This document shows positions 16,036-21,849 of a stretch of 25,792 bases of DNA, in pieces; the stretch's first letter is position 1, and each line of letters starts with the position of its first letter. The DNA is from a virus: IMG/VR virus record IMGVR_UViG_3300025896_000177, positions 1 to 25,792 of that record; one strand, given 5' to 3'. The notes under the pieces are model-generated. The model saw only the letters and a program-made list of their open reading frames with translations. It was not told the origin of the DNA and made no database searches. The translations under genes were made by a program, and so were the position numbers.

Positions 16036-16595
16036 GGCATCCAATCGAAAAGTCCCGGAGCATGTTCCGAGAGTATGTTGTTAATTGTCTTTGCTACGTG
16101 ACGAATCTCATACTGTGCATGTGTGTCTGCACGTAGCTTAATGAAATCCAACCAAGCTTGAAAGTTTCCTGTTACCACCAATTCCGTAGTGCCTCCATTC
16201 GGGAGGACAAATCTTGCATCCTCTTTCTTAACGCCTGCTGCAATGAGCTTGTTGTAAGTATCCAATGAAGCCTTATATGCAGCAACAATAGTAGGAGCCA
16301 TATCTGTATTCGGAATGACAAAGTCAGTTTCTGATTCATTACAGTACCTCTGTGATCGTTGAAGAAAATCGAGATGTTTTGATCTTACGAATTGATGACT
16401 GCAAATACGGCTGATCCCACTAACATGGAAAGTAGCGTGTGCAAAACGCAAGGTAGCAAGATGTCCTTTATCCTTACAACTAACAGCGCGCTTGATACAA
16501 GCTTCAGGCTGAACAGAAGAATTATAACAAATCCCAGAATACCTACCAATCCGTTCAAGAGCATCTGGTGTAACAAATTCAAGCTCAACGTGCAT
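16032..16595 (-). CDS. thyX: Flavin-dependent thymidylate synthase, ThyX, with divergent signature
   Basis: A 187-residue ThyX-type enzyme making dTMP from dUMP with FAD and methylene-folate. LATLRFAHATFHVSGISRIC then SHQFVR is the usual ThyX lead-in to the signature motif. In most members the motif reads RHR-x7-S-x-R; here the segment is RSKHLDFLQRSQRY (about residues 71-84), so His and the second Arg are replaced by Ser and Lys, the first inner Ser by Asp, while the Ser and Arg of the final S-x-R are kept. The C-terminus EIRHVAKTINNIL also matches the family (R near the end binds substrate). ATG 16595 follows AGGA by seven bases; GTG 16598 is the alternative. It overlaps mazG and holin genes. 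Confidence 0.85.
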   Translation of the reverse strand: MHVELEFVTPDALERIGRYSGICYNSSVQPEACIKRAVSCKDKGHLATLRFAHATFHVSGISRICSHQFVRSKHLDFLQRSQRYCNESETDFVIPNTDMAPTIVAAYKASLDTYNKLIAAGVKKEDARFVLPNGGTTELVVTGNFQAWLDFIKLRADTHAQYEIRHVAKTINNILSEHAPGLFDWMP

Positions 16596-16911
16596 CACCA
16601 GATCCTGTCAGAACATCACGTGCCTTGCGGGATTCTAGTTTTGAATTATTGATAGTAAGTAGATCTTCAAAACTATATCCCAAGGCATCTGCCATACGAG
16701 CGATGTACCAACAAACATCCCCAAGCTCAAAAATAATACCACCAATATCAAGCTTACCATCACGAAGATGTTTCTTAATCTTGTCTGCGACTTCACCCGC
16801 TTCTCCATTAAGACCAAGTGCTAGGTATGAAAGTTCAGCATCATTACCAGTGCCTGCACCGGGATAAATTGCAGTGCTGAGTGTCCAATTTTGGTATGAG
16901 TTTGCGTCCAT
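16585..16911 (-). CDS. MazG-like nucleotide pyrophosphohydrolase
   Basis: A 108-residue all-helical protein that should hydrolyse NTPs or dNTPs to monophosphates plus pyrophosphate. The metal-binding signature E-x2-E ... E-x2-D is present: LGLNGEAGEVADKIKKHLRD and, after a loop, FELGDVCWYIARMADALGY. Downstream SKLESRKARDVLTGSGD matches MazG family ends (K-x-R-x-R). Length is that of the single-domain phage form. The start ATG 16911 lies in a TAATG overlap after AAAGGA. It sits between a DUF3310-like gene and thyX, within a nucleotide pool cluster; in phages, MazG proteins are thought to adjust nucleotide or alarmone pools, although this is debated. Confidence 0.88.
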   Translation of the reverse strand: MDANSYQNWTLSTAIYPGAGTGNDAELSYLALGLNGEAGEVADKIKKHLRDGKLDIGGIIFELGDVCWYIARMADALGYSFEDLLTINNSKLESRKARDVLTGSGDAR

Positions 16912-17105
16912 TATTTAATTTCCTTTAGTTCTTCATGTGCAATAATTGCATTTAGATAGTCGCGAGATTTGTAGAGATCACGAAGACCATCCTTCTCTCG
17001 CCAACGGAATACATACTTCATAATGTTACCTTCAGCAAATGGAACTTGCTTGTCAATAAGCAAGTCCATCAACCGAGTATCACCATAATGACTAGGACTC
17101 TGCAT
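16911..17105 (-). CDS. DUF3310-like small protein
   Basis: A 64-residue protein beginning MQSPSHYGDTRLMDLLIDK and continuing FAEGNIMKYVFRWREKDG then LRDLYKSRDYLNAIIAHEEL. The order HY, then EGN-MKY--R---KDGL-DL-K---YL is the hallmark of DUF3310, sometimes annotated as a nucleotide kinase-like protein; its biochemical role is unknown. I prefer ATG 17105 to an upstream frame beginning at 17168 because GGAG stands seven bases before it and homologues begin near the HY motif. It overlaps the phosphoesterase gene by 14 bases and joins mazG by TAATG, and the two families often travel together in phages. Confidence 0.8.
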   Translation of the reverse strand: MQSPSHYGDTRLMDLLIDKQVPFAEGNIMKYVFRWREKDGLRDLYKSRDYLNAIIAHEELKEIK

Positions 17106-17856
17106 AATGTTGCTCCAAGTATTTAAGAGAGACGAAGTGTTCATCAAAGGAACCGTTCTGTACATCATAAGCCATCAGAATCCCACGAAAATGATTGTTA
17201 CCTTGTGGTCCTAAATAGTCTTCATCATGTTCATAACAAGAACCAGCAATAATACAGGTAATAGTAGATCCGTCTGGTCGTTTGCCATAGGCCACTTGTT
17301 TTCCTTGTTGATGACCAGCAATACAAGACATATGCAACTTAGAAACCATAGCACTAGCTGTGGTAGCAGCGCGTCCAAGAACCCCAGTAGGGAAGTAATG
17401 GCTGTAAGCAATGCCGTCAATAAACACTGGTTTGAGAAAGTCATGGACTTCCCAATCTTGGTAAGGCAGATCGTTTGTACTAATGAGTCCTTCCAATTTC
17501 GGATCATCGTTGATAGCCCTATTAATACGGTTATCATGATTACCTAACAACATTACCTTTCGTGGGTTATACTGCTTCTTCTTTTGAACCTTTGCGGTAG
17601 CATTATAAGAATACAGTGGATTAAGAAGACAAGACATGGCTTTGTTAGCTGCGTCGATATCTTTTGTATATCGCCTACCTTCAAATGATTTCTTTCCTAC
17701 ATCATAGCTAGACAAACTCGGCATGTCTGCGAAGTCGCCAAGATGAATAACTACATCAGGCTGTACTTCGACAATGTACCTACCAATTCGAGTAAGATAC
17801 TCAAAGTCCTGTCCATCTTTACATTGGGTGTCCGGCACAATTAGATGTGTTCTCAT
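17092..17856 (-). CDS. Calcineurin-like metallophosphoesterase (long form)
   Basis: A 254-residue member of the metallophosphoesterase superfamily. Motifs in order: VPDTQCKDG near residue 7 (Asp present, the usual D-x-H has Gln), VVIHLGDFAD near 35-44, VMLLGNHDNRI near 100, YSHYFPTG, and SCIAGHQQGKQ, where the usual GH-x-H has Gln. The dinuclear metal ligands D, GD and GNHD are therefore kept, with Q in two positions; this D-T-Q/GH-Q form appears in several phage proteins of this type. The substrate is unknown: nucleic acids, cyclic nucleotides and phosphoproteins are all possible. It joins the shorter phosphoesterase upstream with an ATGA overlap, so the pair is probably translated together. 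Confidence 0.8.
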   Translation of the reverse strand: MRTHLIVPDTQCKDGQDFEYLTRIGRYIVEVQPDVVIHLGDFADMPSLSSYDVGKKSFEGRRYTKDIDAANKAMSCLLNPLYSYNATAKVQKKKQYNPRKVMLLGNHDNRINRAINDDPKLEGLISTNDLPYQDWEVHDFLKPVFIDGIAYSHYFPTGVLGRAATTASAMVSKLHMSCIAGHQQGKQVAYGKRPDGSTITCIIAGSCYEHDEDYLGPQGNNHFRGILMAYDVQNGSFDEHFVSLKYLEQHYAES

Positions 17857-18353
17857 TTAAATCTTTCTTTAATTTCTTCTAAATCTATTGGAGTATAATT
17901 AATATTTTCAACTGATACATTAATATACAATGAATCAGATAAAGTATTATCATGTACATGCCCATGAATATTTCCTTTCCATCTTGAAAGGCTTTGTGGA
18001 TGAATTGGAATATGACTTAGAATAAATTTGTCTAGTTGATGTGTTCCTCTAACATCTGTAAAATACTGATGATATTGAGAGAGTTTAAACCCATCATGAT
18101 TACCCTTAATTAGAACTTTACGTCCATTAAGGCGCTCTAAAATATAGGCTAGTTTGGAAAAAGATTTAAATCCCACATCTCCTAAATGATAAACTTTATC
18201 TTCAGCAGATACTACAGAATTCCATCGATGAATTAAATACTCATCGTGTGTATAAATATCTGGAAAATCTCGAAGAGGTGTACCATCATTTCGTTTAAAT
18301 GTTAAGATGTTACTATGTCCAAAATGAGTGTCAGCAATTAAAAAAGTTTTCAT
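17853..18353 (-). CDS. Calcineurin-like metallophosphoesterase (short form)
   Basis: A 166-residue compact phosphoesterase with all core motifs: IADTHFGHSNI (D8, H10), KVYHLGDVGF, VLIKGNHDGFK, FILSHIPIHP and GNIHGHVHDNTL. These supply the full D-x-H / GD / GNH(D) / H / GH-x-H metal site, in contrast to the longer paralogue next door. Short proteins of this type are frequent in phages and plasmids; the substrate is unknown. Start ATG 18353 overlaps the previous gene as ATGA without an obvious ribosome binding site, so translational coupling is likely. Local DNA is more AT-rich than in neighbours, which could reflect a separate origin, although I did not compute this. Confidence 0.88.
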   Translation of the reverse strand: MKTFLIADTHFGHSNILTFKRNDGTPLRDFPDIYTHDEYLIHRWNSVVSAEDKVYHLGDVGFKSFSKLAYILERLNGRKVLIKGNHDGFKLSQYHQYFTDVRGTHQLDKFILSHIPIHPQSLSRWKGNIHGHVHDNTLSDSLYINVSVENINYTPIDLEEIKERFK

Positions 18354-18541
18354 TGGATCATTTCTGGAGTGTTGTGAAAGTTACAAGCGTCATCTGCAGA
18401 TAGCAGACGAAATGGAAACATGTCATGGTCTATTAGATACATCAAGGACAACCTCTGTAAATAGTGGAGGTCGTCCTTTGATGCTTTAACATACACTTCA
18501 TATGTACCATCGTCAGTTTCTAGTGAGTGTTTGATATCCAT
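18350..18541 (-). CDS. Small hypothetical protein
   Basis: A 63-residue protein, MDIKHSLETDDGTYEVYVKA followed by SKDDLHYLQRLSLMYLIDHD and a MFPFRLLSADDACNFHN tail. The pattern suggests a beta hairpin and a helix. ATG 18541 overlaps the endonuclease I gene by 22 bases, with a GGAG about 11 bases upstream; the end overlaps the phosphoesterase start by ATGA. No family recognised, but frame integrity and coupling to both neighbours support it being real. Confidence 0.6.
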   Translation of the reverse strand: MDIKHSLETDDGTYEVYVKASKDDLHYLQRLSLMYLIDHDMFPFRLLSADDACNFHNTPEMIQ

Positions 18542-18906
18542 GATTGGATAGTCTCCACATCTTTAACAGAACAATATTGAAAGCCATTCTTTTCACACCA
18601 TATTTTATGAGTGTATTTAGTTCCACCACAAAGCTTGTTAATATTGTCAAATACAAATCGCAGATCTATATCTGGATTTTGCTGTTTCACTAGAATATAT
18701 TTTTGTCTTTCTTGATGATCAGAAAGCCAACCTTTTACTTCGATGTGAATTCCATTAGCTAATGAAAAATCTACATTATATTTATGAATAGATTCTGGAA
18801 CAGTGTAAGGTAAAATAACAGTTTCATATGTATATTCACACTTAGCTTCTTTAAGAATCTCTTCAAACCGAAGTTCAAGTTTAGATCGTCGTTTGCGCTC
18901 AGACAT
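18520..18906 (-). CDS. T7 endonuclease I-like Holliday junction resolvase
   Basis: A 128-residue nuclease resembling T7 gp3, which cuts branched DNA, resolves replication intermediates and degrades host DNA. The PD-(D/E)xK core is visible: VNVDF-type strand at YNVDFSLANGIHIEVKGWLS, giving Asp46, Glu56 and Lys58, with an N-terminal helix Glu (KLELRFEEIL) filling the fourth position. LPYTVPESIHKYNVDF parallels the T7 PYVIPASNHTYTPDF segment, and QNPDIDLRFVFDN matches the following strand. ATG 18906 is chosen over an in-frame TTG at 18912. It lies downstream of the 5'-3' exonuclease gene, the same functional pairing as gp3 and gp6 in T7. Confidence 0.88.
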   Translation of the reverse strand: MSERKRRSKLELRFEEILKEAKCEYTYETVILPYTVPESIHKYNVDFSLANGIHIEVKGWLSDHQERQKYILVKQQNPDIDLRFVFDNINKLCGGTKYTHKIWCEKNGFQYCSVKDVETIQSWISNTH

Positions 18907-19111
18907 TGACAAGATCTAGACTAGAGGGTTTATCTGCATACCTACCATTGAAAGCCCATTGACAGGGCCACCAGACATCACTGTCTTCATCGTAATATGC
19001 ACCGTTTATGTAGTCTTCGTAGAAGATTTCATAGACTCTAACATCAGATCCAGCTCGTGTTCTAACGTTGAGGGTATAATTAATTGGGTGTCCTTTTGAT
19101 GGTGTGCCCAT
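18899..19111 (-). CDS. Small hypothetical protein starting inside the exonuclease gene
   Basis: A 70-residue protein whose first 106 bases lie in another frame of the exonuclease 3' end. The start is well supported: AAAGGAG stands five bases before ATG 19111. The sequence runs NYTLNVRTRAGSDVRVYEIF, an acidic YYDEDSDVWWPCQWAFNGRY stretch and ends SLDLVNV. R-G--VR-Y ... W---G-Y ... LDLV is a pattern I know from short phage proteins with an SH3-like beta fold and no assigned function. It overlaps the endonuclease I start by 8 bases. The exonuclease C-terminus in the overlap is unremarkable, so the constraint may lie on this gene. Confidence 0.7.
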   Translation of the reverse strand: MGTPSKGHPINYTLNVRTRAGSDVRVYEIFYEDYINGAYYDEDSDVWWPCQWAFNGRYADKPSSLDLVNV

Positions 19112-19776
19112 GTTACTCCTTTCTCACGACATAACCACATACACATGAGGTTAATCGCCAGTTGATGTTTATCTTGATACAAATCATAAACTGTATCAAA
19201 CATTTCTTGTTCTTCGTAACAACCTTCTAGATACTTAACCGCCTTTTTAGGACCAATACCAGTAAGACCAAATAGATTGTCTGTCTTGTCTCCAATTAAT
19301 ACCTGTTGGTAAAATGTAGATAGTCCCTGAATGGAGGTAACATTATCAGTTTCGGTTTTGACAAAGTTATAATGAAGACCTGCAACTTGTTTAAGGTCTT
19401 TGTCAATAGAACAAATAACAGTTTCATTTCCTTGACTCCATGCTAGAGCATCGTCAGCTTCATATCCATCGAAAAGTTCAGCATTCCAATTGTCTACTAA
19501 GTACTGCTTACAAGCCTTGCGATAAACAGGATCAACTGTGTCTCGACGATTAGCTTTATATTCAGGATAGACTTGGTAACGAAAGTTCTTGGAAGGAGAT
19601 AGGAAACAACGATAGCTGTCTGCTTGTGTTGAGTGAATGATTTCCCGCATCAGTTGTTCTGTGCGCAGCAAAGCAATTTCTTCGTCAGCCTCACAGATAC
19701 GAACCTTATCTACAGTACGCTCACAACTTGCAGCACAGCGGTACGCAACTATATCCGCGTCCACTAATGCTATCAT
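19006..19776 (-). CDS. 5'-3' exonuclease / flap nuclease (T7 gp6 / Pol I N-domain family)
   Basis: A 256-residue structure-specific exonuclease that removes RNA primers and degrades DNA from 5' ends. Metal-binding acidic residues occur in the expected blocks: MIALVDADIVAYR (D6, D8), YPEYKANRRDT, FDGYEADDALA, VICSIDKDLKQV and IGDKTDNLFGL. The last is followed by TGIGPKKAVKYLE, the helix-three-turn-helix that grips DNA. Because the phage polymerase has its own 3'-5' exonuclease but no N-terminal flap domain, this separate gene supplies that activity. ATG 19776 overlaps the zinc-ribbon gene stop as ATGA, and the 3' end contains the start of the small gene at 19111. Confidence 0.9.
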   Translation of the reverse strand: MIALVDADIVAYRCAASCERTVDKVRICEADEEIALLRTEQLMREIIHSTQADSYRCFLSPSKNFRYQVYPEYKANRRDTVDPVYRKACKQYLVDNWNAELFDGYEADDALAWSQGNETVICSIDKDLKQVAGLHYNFVKTETDNVTSIQGLSTFYQQVLIGDKTDNLFGLTGIGPKKAVKYLEGCYEEQEMFDTVYDLYQDKHQLAINLMCMWLCREKGVTWAHHQKDTQLIIPSTLEHELDLMLESMKSSTKTT

Positions 19777-19955
19777 ACTTTCATACGAGACGAGTACTGT
19801 CCCTGTCCTGTTAGTTTAAATGCAGCACTGGTTGCAATCTGCTCTGTCTTGCCTGAACCACACAGCGGACACTCTTGAGGAGTGCCGCCGGTGGAAACAA
19901 ACTTCTCAAAGACATGACCACAATCTGTGCATTGGTAGTCGTGTACTTTAATCAT
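19773..19955 (-). CDS. FmdB-like zinc-ribbon protein
   Basis: A 60-residue protein with two CxxC knuckles: YQCTDCGHVFEKFV near the start and PQECPLCGSGKTEQI about 20 residues later, the layout of FmdB/CxxC_CxxC_SSSS zinc ribbons. The tail FKLTGQGQYSSRMKV contains the F-L-G-G-Y element those proteins usually have. Such proteins are often labelled putative regulators, but their real function is unknown. It is between SSB (TAATG overlap) and the exonuclease (ATGA overlap), so it is expressed with the replication machinery; a DNA- or protein-binding accessory role is only an inference. Confidence 0.82.
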   Translation of the reverse strand: MIKVHDYQCTDCGHVFEKFVSTGGTPQECPLCGSGKTEQIATSAAFKLTGQGQYSSRMKV

Positions 19956-20503
19956 TACATTGGCACATCGTCATCATCGTCAAACGTTGGAAGATCTTCT
20001 AGCTTTGGTGGTTGCTGATCCAGACCAAAGACGAAGGCTTCGTATTGCTGGGCAATTGCAATAACCTCGGCAGGGGTTGGTGACTTCTTATCTGTTTTGA
20101 GAGTATCAATTGCTGCGCTAATTGACGATTGACGAACAATATAGACTTGCTTCTTGGCTCGTTCTTCAGGAGTCTCATAGGTGGACTTGGGAGAAGCAAA
20201 ACTCGTTGAACCTGTGGCCTTTGTGACAGCCTCAGGGCTACCGCCACCAGCAGTGTTGACACCATTTGCAGTAGCCGCTGCCACCCAATCCCAATAACCT
20301 TTATCATTCTTCTGCATTTCAATTGTGTAAACTTCACCCTTCTTTGCATCGACGAGTGTCTTGTAGACAACAGGGTTGCTAAAGGACATAAGCTTCTTAG
20401 ACGAAGTTTGACCCTTAGCGATATCCTTAAAGGTCACTTCAGCCATCTTGTACTTACCCTTATCTTCTACAGACACATCAATGAATTGAATTTGAATTTG
20501 CAT
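19955..20503 (-). CDS. Single-stranded DNA-binding protein
   Basis: A 182-residue protein. Residues 1-80 are beta-rich as expected for an OB fold (MQIQIQFIDVSVEDKGKYKM then AEVTFKDIAKGQTSSKKLM, and GEVYTIEMQKNDKGYWDWV). The middle is a Gly/Ser/Thr linker (GGGSPEAVTKATGSTSF), and the C-terminus is acidic, ending FDDDDDVPM, like the interaction tail DDDIPF of bacterial SSBs. A helical segment (RQSSISAAIDTLKTDKKSPT) lies before the tail. It is the first gene behind the strong promoter at 20552-20579 and is followed by recombination nucleases. The SSB call is from the acidic tail, overall layout and context; the OB core is too diverged for me to assign it to T7 gp2.5 or another subtype. Confidence 0.75.
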   Translation of the reverse strand: MQIQIQFIDVSVEDKGKYKMAEVTFKDIAKGQTSSKKLMSFSNPVVYKTLVDAKKGEVYTIEMQKNDKGYWDWVAAATANGVNTAGGGSPEAVTKATGSTSFASPKSTYETPEERAKKQVYIVRQSSISAAIDTLKTDKKSPTPAEVIAIAQQYEAFVFGLDQQPPKLEDLPTFDDDDDVPM

Positions 20504-20534
20504 GTTATCTTTCTTATTTATATTTATTAATTAA

Positions 20535-20550
20535 TTACTATCTATACTAA
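20535..20550. repeat. Imperfect palindrome near the SSB transcription start
   Basis: TTACTATCTATACTAA reads as two half-sites with a single mismatched pair about a two-base centre. It lies at the expected transcription start of the 20552-20579 promoter and shares the ATACTA core with the palindrome in the promoter spacer. Confidence 0.45.
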
Positions 20551-20551
20551 T

Positions 20552-20579
20552 ATTATACCATACTATTTTAGTATGTCAA
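20552..20579 (-). promoter_or_regulatory. Consensus sigma70 promoter for the SSB operon with internal palindrome
   Basis: On the minus strand TTGACA (20579-20574), 16-base spacer and TATAAT (20557-20552), with an extended -10 TGG. Both hexamers are perfect. The spacer carries a perfect inverted repeat, CATACTA-TTT-TAGTATG (20559-20575 on the plus strand), a likely operator or a hairpin. The promoter sits in the only sizeable gap of the right arm and would drive SSB and everything down to the terminator. Confidence 0.8.
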
Positions 20580-20581
20580 TA

Positions 20582-21302
20582 TTAATCTTCAAGATCTTTC
20601 ATATTAGGACCAACAGTAACCTCTCCACACATCGGGAGATTCCATTCGATGCCAAAGGCTCGTTCAATATTCTTAGGAAGATCCTTAAACACATCTACCA
20701 TGAGTTCTTTAACCACCTCAACCTCGTTAGGGGGCGAGTCGGATGTGAGAGAATCATGAATAGTGCTAACAAGTAAGCTACGGAGATTATACTTGCGAAA
20801 ACGGGTAGCAAGACTAACCCGAGCAACAGCCATAACGTCCGCTCCAAGACCCTGATTGGGGTAGTTGGCAATCTCAAACTCTGAAAATTCACCACGTTTA
20901 TTCTTCTTGAATTGGTATTGTCTACCAAGGGGTGAACGTAACCTTCCGGTAGCATTCACCTCTTGTAGATACTTCATATGTGTGTTATATAGACCATAGT
21001 ACTTTGAATAATACTGATCAATTACATCCTGCCAGTATTGCTGCTTAGAACTTATTGCCGCAAAATCTGGATCATGGCAATAAGAAAATGCGGGTCCACG
21101 ATAAATCCAACGAAACAAAAATACCTTGGCGATCAGCCGTGAAGGTAGATTAAACTTCGTTTGATTGTCAAGATGAATATCAAATTTACTTGGATCATTT
21201 ACAACATTGTGCCATTCTTCAATTCCATTTTTGTCTTGACTTAGGTACAGATATGTGCACCAATCTTTCTAGACTCTTTGCGTCGACATTCACAAGAGCC
21301 AT
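20582..21302 (-). CDS. DNA polymerase, family A: C-terminal palm/fingers part (separate gene, one-base frameshift)
   Basis: This part carries polymerase motif A (MALVNVDAKSLE, catalytic Asp), then YLYLSQDKNGIEEW, motif B (RLIAKVFLFRWIYRGPAF) and motif C (STIHDSLTSD, catalytic Asp in HDS). It starts at ATG 21302 in a TAATG shared with the HNH stop. The interval is 721 bases, one more than a multiple of three: the frame holding motif A runs on to unrelated residues (ERLVHIS), while the frame for the rest begins after a TAG at 21269-21271. Dropping one A around 21266-21271 joins them as SLEDWCTYLYLSQD. It may be a sequencing error, a recoding event or a real mutation; the intact product would be about 239 residues. 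The upstream part is at 21846-22997. Confidence 0.8.
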
Positions 21303-21691
21303 TAGATCTGCCCTACCTTCTTGGCACTGACATACCCAAGTTTTTTAACTGACGATTTATTACGTTGTCGTCCTTTCATATCTCTATCCTTAATATTATC
21401 CAATTGTGTGCCTAAAACAAGATGATTAGGATTACAACAAAGAGGATTGTCACATGTATGTAGTACTTTCATTGAACTGGGAATAGTTTCTTTATACATT
21501 TCGTATGAAAGTCTGTGGCATAACACTGATTTAGTTTGTGAGATTTTTATGGCACCGTAGTGGTTATTACCACGAGTTGCACCTGTCCAAATCCAACACC
21601 CCGTCATCGGTTCATACATAATTTTATCTTCGAACCTAGATCTAATAGTATTACCATGCCAGCTTTTAGCATCGACATTTATGATTGGCAT
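21302..21691 (-). CDS. HNH endonuclease inserted between polymerase halves, with N-terminal motif A copy
   Basis: A 129-residue HNH_3-type nuclease. The domain is seen in GCWIWTGATRGNNHYGAI, LCHRLSYEMYKETIP and VLHTCDNPLCCNPNHLVLGT followed by DNIKDRDMKGRQ, the usual H-R--Y ... H-CDNP-C-NP-HL--GT--DN--D---KGR order. The first ten residues, MPIINVDAKS, match MALVNVDAKS of the polymerase part just downstream. The C-terminus stops at KKVGQI, earlier than in similar enzymes, which usually continue with a helix-turn-helix tail. No ribosome binding site is evident; it overlaps the 56-residue gene upstream and shares TAATG with the polymerase part downstream, so coupled translation is likely. The combined insertion leaves no room for a full group I intron core. 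Confidence 0.88.
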   Translation of the reverse strand: MPIINVDAKSWHGNTIRSRFEDKIMYEPMTGCWIWTGATRGNNHYGAIKISQTKSVLCHRLSYEMYKETIPSSMKVLHTCDNPLCCNPNHLVLGTQLDNIKDRDMKGRQRNKSSVKKLGYVSAKKVGQI

Positions 21692-21849
21692 GTTTTAATA
21701 TCAAATTCTAAGTATGTAATGGGACTTGTTTCTTCATCATCCATGACATGTGTTTGAATAAACTTTGCGATATCCCATTGCATATCACATAGGCTATCCG
21801 CCTCTGACTCAATGACACATTTTAAAGTAACTACACAATCGTATTTCAT
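21679..21849 (-). CDS. Small hypothetical protein inside the split polymerase locus
   Basis: A 56-residue protein from ATG 21849, whose A-T-G-A overlaps the stop of the polymerase N-terminal part, to TAA at 21679. The sequence MKYDCVVTLKCVIESEADSL then CDMQWDIAKFIQTHVMDDEE and ITYLEFDIKTCQS suggests a beta-alpha-beta fold. It resembles, at its N-terminus, the 62-residue protein encoded just upstream of the polymerase (FDIPVNIKVVAKDEA versus YDCVVTLKCVIESEA), so the two may be paralogues flanking the exonuclease part. AGG about six bases before the ATG is a modest ribosome binding site. Too short for usual cut-offs, but complete and coupled on both sides. Function unknown. Confidence 0.6.
   Translation of the reverse strand: MKYDCVVTLKCVIESEADSLCDMQWDIAKFIQTHVMDDEETSPITYLEFDIKTCQS

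Noticed and set aside
15578-16084. Plus-strand open frame of 168 codons across the holin gene
   Set aside because: Ser/Pro-rich antisense shadow of the holin and thyX genes, opposite to every gene in the right arm.
17044-17065. Perfect inverted repeat ACTTGCTT-GTCAAT-AAGCAAGT
   Set aside because: It lies inside the DUF3310-like coding region (DLLIDKQVP), has no T-run after it, and can be explained by codons; not called as a terminator or operator.
21303-21845. Group I intron interrupting the polymerase gene
   Set aside because: The space is completely filled by two overlapping genes, and I found no recognisable conserved core elements; free-standing genes explain it better, although an RNA model search would settle it.
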